The notes under the pieces were generated by a model. That model had not been told where the DNA came from. It saw nothing but the letters and a program-made list of their open reading frames with translations, and made no database searches. A stretch of 64,000 nt of DNA from Litchfieldia salsa (GTDB lineage: Bacteria > Bacillota > Bacilli > Bacillales > Bacillaceae_L): assembly GCF_900104555.1 (NCBI RefSeq), contig NZ_FNJU01000003.1:186001-250000 (forward strand). The letters are read 5' to 3'. The position numbers and the translations under genes were made by a program. Each line of letters opens with the position of its first letter. Position 1 is the first letter of the stretch. This document shows, piece after piece, positions 38,098-46,979 of the stretch.

Positions 38098-38877
38098 ATG
38101 GATTTACTATTTATCATAACGATCTTTCTGATAGGGTTCATTGGTTCATATATATCCGGCATGGTTGGTATAGGTGGATCCATCATAAAATATCCAATGT
38201 TACTCTATATCCCTCCATTATTTGGATTAGTAGCGTTTAGTCCACATGAAGTTTCAGGTATTAGTGCTGTACAAGTATTTTTTGCAACACTTGGTGGGGT
38301 ATGGGCTTACCGTAAAGGTGGCTATTTAAATAAGACACTTATCACCTTTATGGGAGTAAGTATTTTAATTGGTAGTTTTATAGGAAGTTATGGTTCGCAG
38401 ATGATGTCTGGAGAAATCATAAACCTTGTTTATGGTATTTTAGCATTGCTTGCAGCCATTATGATGTTCCTACCGAAAAAAGGAAGAGAGGATATACCAC
38501 CTGATCAAGTTACATTCAATAAATGGTTGGCAGCATTATTTGCCTTTATTGTAGGTATAGGGGCAGGTATCGTTGGTGCAGCAGGGGCCTTTCTATTGGT
38601 ACCGATTATGTTAGTGATTTTAAAGTTACCAACACGTGTGACAATTGCATCCTCTTTAGCCATTACGTTTATCTCATCAATTGGTGCTACAGTTGGGAAA
38701 ATATCAACTGGCCAAGTAGAATTTCTTCCTGCGTTCATTATGGTTATAGCAAGTTTAATTGCTTCTCCATTGGGAGCGAAAATGGGTCAGAAAGTAAATA
38801 CAAAACTACTACAGTGGATATTAGCGTTGTTAATTTTGGGTACTTCAATTAAGATTTGGTTGGATATTCTTCTATAA
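38098..38877 (+). CDS. yrkJ: TauE/SafE-family permease (YrkJ)
   Basis: 259 residues and eight predicted membrane segments. The two repeats carry [20 protein letters not shown] (first glycine-rich loop) and [20 protein letters not shown] (second), the TauE signature. Members move sulfite, thiosulfate or organosulfonates across the membrane, and in cst operons they export sulfite formed by persulfide oxidation. It is intact, in contrast to its paralogue at 31295. AGGAGG precedes the ATG. Confidence 0.9.
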   Translation: MDLLFIITIFLIGFIGSYISGMVGIGGSIIKYPMLLYIPPLFGLVAFSPHEVSGISAVQVFFATLGGVWAYRKGGYLNKTLITFMGVSILIGSFIGSYGSQMMSGEIINLVYGILALLAAIMMFLPKKGREDIPPDQVTFNKWLAALFAFIVGIGAGIVGAAGAFLLVPIMLVILKLPTRVTIASSLAITFISSIGATVGKISTGQVEFLPAFIMVIASLIASPLGAKMGQKVNTKLLQWILALLILGTSIKIWLDILL

Positions 38878-39129
38878 AGGTGTATGACTAGGTTGTAAAA
38901 AGCGGAAACGATACATGCTCTTTGCAATTTTTCTTTGTATTTTATAGAAATACGTTTTTGAGAAAAAGGATGTATATAGAAAAATACCTTTCCAATGAAG
39001 ATGAACCTGCACAACTTAGAATCCATGAGCAAGAAATGAGGTACATTTCCTGTTTCTAGCAATGGAGAAAGTTGACAATCCAGCAGCCAAAGAAGACTTG
39101 TGAATAACGTGGAAAAATTCTTTGAATGA

Positions 39130-39330
39130 ATGTCTAAGAAACTTGAAGAACCAGGTAAAATTAAATCAAAAACCCTAGAAAAGATTGCTAAAGGTGAATT
39201 GGATGATGTAGAAGACCTTGAAGATGAACTAGAACATTTCAAGAGGAAATGAAAGAATATCAAGAGAGTTTGAAAAAACTATGAAAAATGAAGCTGAAAA
39301 AGCACAGGTGAAAGATGACGAGGAAGAGTA
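39130..39330 (+). pseudogene. Charged coiled-coil protein remnant
   Basis: The frame from ATG 39130 reads MSKKLEEPGKIKSKTLEKIA then KGELDDVEDLEDELEHF. After one-base shifts near 39240 and 39270 the related frames read EEMKEYQESLKK and FEKTMKNEAEKAQVKDDEEE. The pieces join into an acidic helical protein of about 65 residues. The family is not recognised. The rest of 38878-39450 holds only decayed fragments. Confidence 0.4.
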
Positions 39331-39458
39331 AGAAAGTCGCAAGAAAACCAAGCGTGAAGAAATAAAACGAGAGGCCCCTAAAAAGGAAGAGCCTATAAAA
39401 GAAGAAGGGCATGAAGAAGAGGAAGATAAATAGTAAGAAATAAATATAGTCTAAAAAG

Positions 39459-39494
39459 AAAGCCTTATCCATCATGATGGGGCTTTTTATGTTT
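39459..39494 (+). terminator. Terminator hairpin
   Basis: AAAGCC pairs with GGCTTT around an inner CCATCATGATGG stem, then TTTTT. Confidence 0.65.
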
Positions 39495-39902
39495 CATTTG
39501 GATCTTAACTAGAATACTTACGGTTTTTTCTTTGTGGTTTCGTATCATGGTAACTAAATAGTAAAGAAGTTAATGAACTTGATAAGTTGACTACAAAAGA
39601 AGAGTTTCGTTGGAATAAATCTGAAAAATACTAATTCAGGTAAAGATGGCTTGGTAGATGGAAAAGAAAATCATGGTGATTCATTGCTATACCGAATTGG
39701 ATGGGGATATAATCCAATTTATTCTGATAGTAAAAGTGATGGTATCAAGGGTGTACTCAAAAGAGAAGAAGACCAGGCTCCTCCCCTTTTTTATTCTCTC
39801 CAAAACTATTGCTTCACTGGTATTAGCACTGGGAGTTAAGTGCTATAAATCATTCATCGACAATAAAGTCTGACAAACTCCACTTTGTCTTTTTCCCTAC
39901 GG
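39495..39902. other. Decayed DNA
   Basis: About 400 bases in which short frames (for example GKENHGDSLLYRIGWGYNP) look like broken coding DNA. No family could be assigned and no start signal was found. Confidence 0.4.
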
Positions 39903-40370
39903 TTACTCTTCTTCTAGGATTGTCCAACTATGCTCAAATTCTACACTGCCCTTTAGCGTTTGTGAAACAGGGCAATTCCGATCAAATACGTTAAGTGCAC
40001 GTTCTGCTTTTTCACGTGTGCCTTTTGGTATCGTCAAATCATAATGACAAGCAATTTTCGTGATTTTTGGCACGCCTTCGGGTGCCTCAATTGTACCTTT
40101 AAAAGAACCTTTTAACTTATCGGGATATGTTGGGATTTTGCGCGCTGCCAGCGCACCTGATAATGTACCGGTTAGTCAGCCTCCTGCTGCTGCAACAATA
40201 TGGTCAAGTGTTGATGGACGTTCAATTTCCGGTATTGATTTATAAAAGTCTTTTACACCACCGTGCATGCCATAATAAACAGGTTCTTCAAAGTCAGAAA
40301 TGTAGGCTCTTCGGTCTCCGCTTTTATCTAGTTCGACAGTAATATTGGAAATTTCAATTGCTTCACTCAT
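39903..40370 (-). CDS. OsmC-family protein with UGA at the redox cysteine (candidate selenoprotein)
   Basis: 155 codons, uninterrupted apart from one UGA at codon 65 (40176-40178). OsmC/Ohr proteins reduce peroxides and act through two cysteines. Here the UGA replaces the first one, in VAAAGG-x-LTGTLSGALAAR, while the second is present in FDRNCPVSQTL. The N-terminus MSEAIEISNITVELDKSGDR, the end HSWTILEEE and all spacing match family members. Everything else is conserved, so decay of any kind has touched only the catalytic codon. A GC-rich hairpin suited to a selenocysteine insertion element follows (40140-40156). Alternative: a nonsense mutation or an error. If selenocysteine is made here, the product is a more reactive peroxidase. 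Confidence 0.75.
40140..40156 (-). promoter_or_regulatory. Candidate bacterial SECIS hairpin of the OsmC gene
   Basis: On the mRNA, GUGCGCU pairs with AGCGCGC (7 bp, one G-U) around the three-base loop GGC. The stem starts at the 20th base after UGA and the loop at the 27th. The published bSECIS model asks for a loop 16-37 bases from UGA with G in its first two positions, and both hold. The codons used here (GCG, CTG, GCG, CGC) are GC-rich and unusual for this AT-rich gene, as expected if the RNA structure is selected. Confidence 0.65.
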
Positions 40371-40510
40371 ACTTCCGCCTCCTTTTCAAAATTTAACAAC
40401 ATTTCTAATATTCCAATTTAGACCGAAATCATTCTTTTTAGATTTAATCCTAAAGGAGATACCCTTTAGGAAAGCATAAAACTATATACTGAAGTTTCTC
40501 CATTAACTCC

Positions 40511-41450
40511 CTAAATATCAGACCATAACTCGGTGCTTAAATACCTTTCCCCTGTATCTGGAAATAAGGTAACAATTTTCTTGTCCTCCCTTTGCATCTT
40601 TTCACTTACTTGGGAGGCTGCCAATGCAGCAGCACCAGAGGATATTCCTACAAATATTCCTTCTTTTCTTGCTAGTAGTCTTGCTGTTTGAAAAGCATCT
40701 TCATCCTTCACAATTATTACTTCATCTATCACATTGATATTCGTGGTATTTGCGATAAAACCCGCGTTAAGACCCCTGTATTTTGTGTCTTCCAGGTTCT
40801 CCACCTGAAAGTAATGGGGATTTCTCAGGTTCTACAGCAATAACTTGAATTCTTGAGTTTTTGGATTTTAGATATTCGGCAATTCCTGAAACTGTTCCAC
40901 CAGTACCTACCCCACATACGAAAAAGTCAATCTCTCGATTCATATCCTCCCATATCTCTTTTCCAGTAACTTATGAATCGAAGGGTTTGCCATATTATCA
41001 AACTGCAAAGGAATCCATGAATGAGGAATTTTATCTACCAATTGCATTGCTCTTTTGATGGTTCCTTCAAATCCTTCTTCATCCGGTGTTAATTCAACTT
41101 TTGCACCGTATCCACTTACAATTTTACGTCTTTCAATACTCATTGAATCAGGGATCATAACGATACAAGAATACCCTTTTACAGCAGAAACAAGTGCGAG
41201 TCCAATCCCCGTGTTTCCAGAAGTAGGTTCAATGATTGTGCTCTTTCCTGGGATAAGAACTCCCCTTCTTTCAGCATCTTCAACCATGGATAATGCTACT
41301 CTATCTTTAACACTAGAAGATGGGTTAAACATTTCTAACTTTGCAAAACCTCTGCATTTCCTTGTTGAATACTGTTTAATTTTACGATTGGTGTATTACC
41401 AATAAGATCTAAAATGTTGTTGGAAATTTTTTGTGTATTCGTTAAAGGTT
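40511..41450 (-). pseudogene. cysK: Cysteine synthase (CysK-like), multiply frameshifted
   Basis: O-acetylserine sulfhydrylase family, which makes cysteine from O-acetylserine and sulfide with PLP. The pieces read LDLIGNTPIVKLN, then MFNPSSSVKDR with the PLP lysine, [40 protein letters not shown] and GIFVGISSGAA. At least three one-base shifts (near 41340-41350 in a T4 run, near 40960-40975 and near 40790 in a G4 run) separate them. No credible start codon is left. It is a pseudogene in the thiol region, or a badly read gene. Confidence 0.85.
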
Positions 41451-41689
41451 TGAAAACTTTTATAAAATGATTCCTCTCTGGTTAATTAACATTCCTTCTT
41501 TTAATCTTCCCGTCGCATTAAAAGTCATCTGGCAATAGTCCTTATTTGTTGTCCAAAAGTATTCAAGATATTATCTTTGATTCGAGATATATTCCCAAAG
41601 AAAATCTAAATTATTTATTCAATTGCTCTAATACTTGGATCCACAGGGAAGGATACTTTATAGAAGTAAAAAGAAAGGAGGGAATACAT

Positions 41690-42336
41690 ATGGAGATAAA
41701 GTTATACCCCCCTAATAAACAGGGGACTGGTCAATTTGATAACGGGAAGATAACTGAACAAAAGCCAATTGGTTTCCCAGGGGAAGGATCGGAAGTTATG
41801 CGTGTAGGCCCACTTTTTTATTGGGCGTGGGCAAAGGCAGACAAGGTAGGATATATTCCAAAGCATCCACACCAAGGATTTGAAATCATCACATACGTTG
41901 TAAGTGGAAAAGCAGAACATGGGGATTCACTAGGAACAAAAAGTGTCGTGGGCCCAGGTGGAATTCAGGTTATGCAAACCGGGTCAGGAGTATGGCATGA
42001 AGAGGGCTTTGTAGGTCCAAATATGGAAGGATTCCAAATTTGATTTGAGCCTTTTCTAAATGAAGCCATTAAACGTGAGCCTTCTTATCATCAATACCAT
42101 CATGAAAACTTTCCAATTCAAGAAACTGATCATTATTCAATAAAAACTGTTTTTCCTAATAGAACGATTGAATTTTGGCTATTTGTGAGGATGGAGCCAT
42201 TCAGGAGAAAGAATTTAAGCATAAAGACTTTATGCTCATCACATCAGATGAAGAGATAGAATTTCTAATAGAGGCAAAAGACAATGAACTTCGGCTAATT
42301 ATGATTGAGGTTCCAACACAAGTTTATCCAAAATAG
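41690..42336 (+). pseudogene. Pirin-family protein with UGA and a frameshift
   Basis: A bicupin pirin related to quercetinase-type or redox-sensing pirins. From ATG 41690 (AAGGAGGG upstream): SEVMRVGPLFYWAWAKADKV, the metal motif HPHQGFEIITYVVSG and GSGVWHEEGF. TGA at 42041-42043 stands where relatives have tryptophan (QI-W-FEP). The frame continues EAIKREPSYHQYHHENFPIQ, then a one-base insertion near 42176 shifts it, and the end reads EDGAIQEKEFKHKDF to TQVYPK. Both changes would stop a full protein. The upstream extension to 41546 is not needed. Confidence 0.8.
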
Positions 42337-42373
42337 TATATTACAAAAAAACAACATTAGAGGTGGATTTATT

Positions 42374-43354
42374 ATGTCAAAATTATTTTCATCAGTAAAC
42401 ATTGGAACTGTAACGTTAAAAAATAGGATAGCAATGGCACCTATGCAACAACGTCAAGGGACAAAAGAGGCTTATGCGACTGATTATCATGCTAAGTATT
42501 ATAGTGAACGGGCAAAAGGAGAGGTTGGTTTAATCATTATTGAATCGACATCCATAGCGGAAAGTGGACGACTTTTTCAAGATGATATTGGAATTTTTTC
42601 AGATAACCATATTGCTCCACTAAGAAAAATTGTTGATGCTATTCACGAGCACAATACTCCTGTGTTTATTCAGTTATGCCATGGTGGAAGAAAGTCGTCA
42701 CCTGAAAATAATGGACCATTCATGGCTCCAAGTTCTCTTGCTTTCGATGATTATTATGGTGTGCCAGCTGAAATGTCGCAACAGGATATTCAAGAGGTAA
42801 TCGAGCAATTTGTTGAGGCGGCAAAACGTTCTGTCGAAGCGGGGTTTGATGGAATTGAATTACACGCTGCACACGGTTACCTGATTCACCAGTTTTTATC
42901 ACCTTTATCTAATCAAAGAAACGATGAGTACGGGGAAACATTTGAAAATCGGTTACGTTTTCTAAAAGAAGTGTTAATAGCGGTAAGGAAAGAAGTTGGA
43001 AACGATTTTCCTATCCAAATTCGATATTCAGCGAGTGATTATCATGAGCAAGGATTAACGGCAGATACGGTAGGTGAAATCGTGAAAACTCTCGACCCAT
43101 ACGGTGTTGATGCTGTGCATATTTCTTCAGGTGGGTTGTTACCTGTCAGACCGCCTGAGGTTTATCCAGGCTATCAAGTGGAGTACGCGGATATAGTAAA
43201 AAAATTTACAGACGCACCAATTATGGCAGTTGGTTTAATTCATTCAATAGAATTGGCCGAAGAAATCATTGAGTCAAACAAAGCAGATTGTGTTGCGATT
43301 GGACGCCCACTACTTGATGACCCTTACTTTGTAAGAAGATGGAAAGGGAATTAA
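42374..43354 (+). CDS. NADH:flavin oxidoreductase, Old Yellow Enzyme family
   Basis: 326 residues, single TIM-barrel domain binding FMN, which reduces activated double bonds (electrophile defence). Segments: LKNRIAMAPMQQRQ at the start, AHGYLIHQFLSPLSNQRNDE YGETFENR, the FMN site ELHAAHGYL with catalytic His-x-x-His type spacing, and AVGLIHSIELAEEI with IGRPLLDDPYFVRRW near the phosphate. The C-terminal iron-sulfur/NADH part of larger members is absent. GAGGTGG precedes the ATG at 42374. Another member is at 45809. Confidence 0.9.
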   Translation: MSKLFSSVNIGTVTLKNRIAMAPMQQRQGTKEAYATDYHAKYYSERAKGEVGLIIIESTSIAESGRLFQDDIGIFSDNHIAPLRKIVDAIHEHNTPVFIQLCHGGRKSSPENNGPFMAPSSLAFDDYYGVPAEMSQQDIQEVIEQFVEAAKRSVEAGFDGIELHAAHGYLIHQFLSPLSNQRNDEYGETFENRLRFLKEVLIAVRKEVGNDFPIQIRYSASDYHEQGLTADTVGEIVKTLDPYGVDAVHISSGGLLPVRPPEVYPGYQVEYADIVKKFTDAPIMAVGLIHSIELAEEIIESNKADCVAIGRPLLDDPYFVRRWKGN

Positions 43355-43364
43355 ATGAAAAAGT

Positions 43365-43398
43365 CTCTCCTTATTTTTAGGAGAGACTACTTGTTTTT
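43365..43398. terminator. Bidirectional terminator
   Basis: AGTCTCTCCT and AGGAGAGACT pair across TATTTTT, with a T-run on the + side. It separates the convergent reductase and nitroreductase genes. Confidence 0.8.
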
Positions 43399-44015
43399 TA
43401 AAAACCATTGAATGTTGTTACTTCATTAACTGATAGGCGTGATTTTCTTGGGTTATTTTCTTCTTTTGCTGGACCAATAGTAATCATCATGGCTGGGATT
43501 AAATGTGCTGGTAGATTAAATTCTTTACGTACACCTTCTGGGTCAAATCCAATCATTGGGCATGTTCCGTACCCCATGTCTTGAGCCACATACATTAGAG
43601 TCATAGCGGCCAAAGAAGCACCACGAATAGCCTCATCACGTTGCATGGTTTCATTGTTGCCATACAAACCTTGTATTTGGTTGATGACATTTTCCTTGTA
43701 CTCTTCTGGAAGATATCCTTTTTCAGATAAATCATCAGCAATACTTTTTGCACGTTCGTGAGCCTGAAGGTTACCTAGTACTACAATGGCTGCTGCGGCA
43801 TCCTCCACCTTTTGTTGACCATAGGCCACTTCTTTTAACACTTTTTTACGATCAGGGTCGTGAACGACAAGGAAATGCCAATGTTGTAAATTGTATGAGG
43901 ATGGTGATAGAGTTGCTTTCTCAATGATTGTCTCTATATCTTGTTTGCTAATCTCACCATTAGGTTCGAAATCATTTACTGAGCGACGGCCTTCTATAAT
44001 TTTATTTAATTCCAT
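43398..44015 (-). CDS. Nitroreductase family protein
   Basis: 205 residues, FMN-binding nitroreductase/flavin reductase-like fold. EGRRSVNDFEPNG is the start of the FMN site, SPSSYNLQHWHFLVVHD the conserved core and MTLMYVAQDMGYGTCPMIGF the later FMN-binding stretch. Such enzymes reduce nitro compounds and quinones with NAD(P)H. AGGAGG on the minus strand precedes the ATG at 44015. It matches the neighbouring electrophile-stress reductases in theme. Confidence 0.9.
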   Translation of the reverse strand: MELNKIIEGRRSVNDFEPNGEISKQDIETIIEKATLSPSSYNLQHWHFLVVHDPDRKKVLKEVAYGQQKVEDAAAAIVVLGNLQAHERAKSIADDLSEKGYLPEEYKENVINQIQGLYGNNETMQRDEAIRGASLAAMTLMYVAQDMGYGTCPMIGFDPEGVRKEFNLPAHLIPAMMITIGPAKEENNPRKSRLSVNEVTTFNGF

Positions 44016-44121
44016 GATGATCCTCCTTTATGTATTCGCTTTGTAGGTTACCCAATATTTTTGATGGATAAACATTTAAAACATTTTTTGGTAAAGAAAG
44101 TTAGAAATGAGGGAGAACTTT

Positions 44122-44152
44122 AAAAGCAGGCAATAATGATTGCCTGCTTTTC
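44122..44152. terminator. Bidirectional terminator
   Basis: Perfect 13-bp stem AAAAGCAGGCAAT with its complement around AATG. It lies just past the end of the thioredoxin relic on the minus strand. Confidence 0.85.
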
Positions 44153-44154
44153 AT

Positions 44155-44423
44155 TTACGGAGTTGAAAATTCTTTTACTCTCTCTTCAGGAACAGCTCCA
44201 ACTCATCGGTCTAATTCGTTACCATTCTTAAATAAACAATCGTTGGGATGCCATGCACACCAAATTGCTGAGCCAAACCCGGCTGGTGATCAACATCAAC
44301 ACTATAAAATTCAACTTGATTTGTGAGTTATTCAGATACTGCGCTTATAACTGGAGCCAGTTGTTTACACCCCGGTAACCAATCACCAATGAATTTTACA
44401 AAACCTAATGTGTTGACTTGTAT
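44155..44423 (-). pseudogene. Thioredoxin relic, possibly a former selenoprotein
   Basis: On the minus strand: GFVKFIGDW-L-PGCKQLAPVI, then SAVSE, stop (TAA at 44338-44340), LTNQVEFYSVDVDHQPGLAQ QFGVHGIPTIVY, a one-base loss, FKNGNELDR, TGA (44203-44205, at the usual tryptophan), VGAVPEERVKEF. The active site should be W-C-P-G-C; the first cysteine is UUA (44376-44378). UUA is one change from UGA but two from a cysteine codon. A hairpin like those of the OsmC and DsbA genes follows (44349-44362). No product can be made. Confidence 0.75.
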
Positions 44424-44498
44424 GAATATCCAGGTTAGATTTATCTCGAAATAAAGATACTGTAATTGAAGATAAAGTTGTAAGGAAAGTGATTATAG

Positions 44499-45051
44499 AT
44501 GAAACAATTGGTATCAGCCATAAAGATTGGCTTTTTGGCCACATTGGCAATGGAGGTTTTCCTAAGAGTAAATGGGGGTATTTTTAATCACAATGTAAAC
44601 TTTGCTTAGTTAAACGGTACCTCACTAGGGTTAGATCCAGCGGCATTATCAACGCTTATTGTTGGCTACCTCATTTTTATTTTTGGAGGAATCGCATTTG
44701 CTTTTCTTTGTCTAAAATTTTGTTCCAAAAAAGAATATGGTTACAGGTATCTTATATGGTGTCGTTTTTGCGATGATGATTGTTGCAGGTTTAATTATAA
44801 TGCCCATTACAGGAGCGGTGCACCCATTAGTAAAGGCAGAAGTGATTCCGAATCCTGGGTTCTTTGCTCTAGGTTTCGGACCAATTGCAGGTGCTTTTAC
44901 ATTCCTTGGTCATGTTGTTTACGGATTAGTTTTGGGAATACTCTCTAAGAACATAAGGGGAATAATTCTTCTAACAAAGAGGTGGGTTTTATCCCACTTT
45001 TTTTACACTAATTTCAATACTAAGGAAACAGTAGTGAGGAGGACCCAGTAA
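44499..45051 (+). pseudogene. Small multi-pass membrane protein, disrupted
   Basis: Reads MKQLVSAIKIGFLATLAMEV then an in-frame TAG (about 44608, FA-stop-LNGTSLGLDPAA). A one-base insertion near 44720 (T4 run) precedes ILYGVVFAMMIVAGLIIMPI and FGPIAGAFTFLGHVVYGLVL. Four membrane segments are recognisable. The frame past 44950 runs into a terminator hairpin (44982-45004), so the true end was earlier. Function unknown. It precedes the DsbA-like gene. Confidence 0.65.
44982..45004 (+). terminator. Rho-independent terminator
   Basis: GTGGG and CCCAC around TTTTAT, followed by seven T. The downstream DsbA-like gene needs its own promoter or readthrough. Confidence 0.75.
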
Positions 45052-45052
45052 A

Positions 45053-45706
45053 ATGTCAGTTAAAATCAAAATTTACTCTAATTATGTTTGACCATTCTGT
45101 TTTAAAGCGGAGGCCCCGCTAGAAGAGGCAATAAAAGGGAAACATGTTGAAGTAGAATGAATGCCTTTTGAATTACGTCCTTATCCAACAGAAACATTAA
45201 AACCTGAGGGAAATTATCTCCAAACTACATGGAAGAATTCTGTGTACCCGATGGCAGAACACTTTGGTGTAAGAATAGTATTGCCAAGGGTTTCACCTCA
45301 GCCTTATACGCATTTGGCGTTTGAAGGGTATCAATATGCGAAGGAAAAAGGAAAAGCAAATGAATATAACCATCGTATGCTTAAAGCATTTTTTCAGGAA
45401 GAGCAGGATATTGGAAATATTGACACACTAACAAGTCTGGCAAGAGAATTGGGACTTGATAAGAAGGAATATCGTCAAGTATTAGAAACAAGGAAATATA
45501 AAGAAGTACATCAGAAGGCATTACAACATGCTTATTCCGAAGCAAACATACAGGCCGTTACGTTTATCATTGGGGATACAAAGGTTCAGGGTATGCGTTC
45601 AAAGGAAGAACTAGAACAAATAATTGAAGATGAACTGGCTAAAAAGAAAAATTTTGTTGATATGAATTTTGAAGGTATGGTTTGCGGACCAGATGGTTGT
45701 TCGTAG
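45053..45706 (+). CDS. DsbA/FrnE-family oxidoreductase with UGA in the CxxC motif (candidate selenoprotein)
   Basis: 217 codons, thioredoxin fold with helical insert. From ATG 45053: VKIKIYSNYV, UGA (45089-45091), PFCFKAEAPLEEAI. Relatives have CPFC here, so the UGA is exactly the attacking redox residue (UPFC). A second UGA at 45158-45160 replaces the tryptophan of VE-W-MPFELRPYP. From there to SPQPYTHLAFEGYQYAKE and GMVCGPDGCS the frame is clean, with one proline codon missing in AVTFIIGD. A hairpin of the bSECIS kind (45106-45120) follows the first UGA; none was found after the second. The first UGA may encode selenocysteine; the second argues for partial decay. The intact ORF from 45161 lacks the active site. 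Confidence 0.65.
45106..45120 (+). promoter_or_regulatory. Candidate bacterial SECIS hairpin of the DsbA-like gene
   Basis: AGCGG pairs with CCGCU (5 bp) around the loop AGGCC. The stem begins at the 15th base after UGA and the loop at the 20th, with G in the second loop position, inside the model limits. The coding choice GCG GAG GCC CCG is GC-rich relative to the rest of the gene. Confidence 0.55.
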
Positions 45707-45808
45707 AGCAGGAAAATCCTGCTCTATTACTTTAACGATTTAACGAATTTATTAAGAAGTTCATGTAGAAAATACATAAAGTAACTTACAAATGAAGGAG
45801 ACATTAAA

Positions 45809-46939
45809 ATGACATCTAGTTTATTTAATAAAATTAACATAGGAAATACAACATTAAGTAACCGTGTAGGAGTTGCTCCTATGACACGTACAAGTGCTAC
45901 ACGAGAAGGAGTGGCAACGGAACAGATGGTCGATTACTATGCGAAATTTGCTCGTGGGGGATTTAGTTTAATCATTACTGAGGGAATATATCCTGACAAT
46001 ACGTATAGTCAAGGGTATTTTGATCAACCAGGAATTATCGATAATCAACAAGTACAAGCATGGAAGAAGGTAACGGATGCTGTTCATGAAGAAGGTGGGA
46101 AAATATTTGTGCAATTGATGCATGCCGGTGCTTTATCTCAAGGAAACCGTTTTGTAAAAGATACATTAGGCCCATCTGCTGTTCAACCTAAAGGGGAGCA
46201 AATGAAGTTTTACGGTGGAGACGGACCATTCCAAGTGCCCAAAGAAGCAACAAAAAAAGATATTACAGATGTGATAAAAGCCTTTGTTGAATCCGCAAAA
46301 CGTGCGAAGGATGCTGGCTTTGATGGTATTGAAATTCACGGTGCCAATGGATATATTTTGGATCAATTCCTAACAGATTACACAAACAAACGTACGGACG
46401 AGTATGGCGGTTCAACTGAAAATCGTGTAAGACTATTAGTTGAAGTATCCAAAGCAGTTCGTGAGACTGTCGGTGAGGACTTTACAGTGGGCATTCGAAT
46501 CTCGCAAGGGAAAGTCAATGATTATACACATAAGTGGGCTGATAAAGAGAAAGATGCGGAGATTATTTTTGGACAATTAAGACAAGCAGGTCTTGATTAC
46601 ATTCATGTAACAGAATATGAAGCATGGCAACCTGCATTCCCCGAGGGCGAAGGAACTCAAGCAACTGACTCTGCTTTTGGTGACGGTGGGCCTTCACTTG
46701 CTGCCTTAGCAAAAAAGTATGGGAACTTACCTGTCATTGCCAATGGAGGTTTAGAAGATCCAGAAAAAGCAAAAGAAATCATCGACAAAGGAGAGGCGGA
46801 TATAGTTACTCTAGGAAAGGGTGCACTTGCTAACGGAGATTGGGTTAATAAAGTGAAAAATGGTGAATCATTGGCAGAGTTTAATCCAGAAAAGATATTA
46901 AGTCCAAATGCTAAAATTAAAGACTTTGAAACAAAATGA
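45809..46939 (+). CDS. NADH:flavin oxidoreductase / alkene reductase (Old Yellow Enzyme family)
   Basis: 376 residues. Typical elements: LSNRVGVAPMTRTSATREGV, IEIHGANGYILDQFLTDYTN (substrate-binding His-x-x-Asn) and KRTDEYGGSTENR. Near the C-terminus are IANGGLEDPEKAKEII and the phosphate-binding GKGALAN. This is a class closer to ene-reductases of the YqiG/XenA-like type than to the copy at 42374, which has the His-x-x-His form. It probably detoxifies unsaturated carbonyl compounds. AAGGAG precedes the ATG. An OsmC-type gene follows 40 bases downstream, probably in the same transcript. Confidence 0.9.
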   Translation: MTSSLFNKINIGNTTLSNRVGVAPMTRTSATREGVATEQMVDYYAKFARGGFSLIITEGIYPDNTYSQGYFDQPGIIDNQQVQAWKKVTDAVHEEGGKIFVQLMHAGALSQGNRFVKDTLGPSAVQPKGEQMKFYGGDGPFQVPKEATKKDITDVIKAFVESAKRAKDAGFDGIEIHGANGYILDQFLTDYTNKRTDEYGGSTENRVRLLVEVSKAVRETVGEDFTVGIRISQGKVNDYTHKWADKEKDAEIIFGQLRQAGLDYIHVTEYEAWQPAFPEGEGTQATDSAFGDGGPSLAALAKKYGNLPVIANGGLEDPEKAKEIIDKGEADIVTLGKGALANGDWVNKVKNGESLAEFNPEKILSPNAKIKDFETK

Positions 46940-46979
46940 CAAATGAAAGTAAAATAGTAATCCTATAAAGGAGATCATT

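Noticed and set aside
39651-39873. Frames of 60-71 codons near the OsmC gene
   Set aside because: Composition of decayed DNA, no start signal, no recognisable family.
42041-42043. Pirin UGA as selenocysteine
   Set aside because: Tryptophan position, no redox role, and the gene has a further frameshift.
45158-45160. Second UGA of the DsbA-like gene as selenocysteine
   Set aside because: Relatives have tryptophan there, and no hairpin with proper spacing was found downstream.
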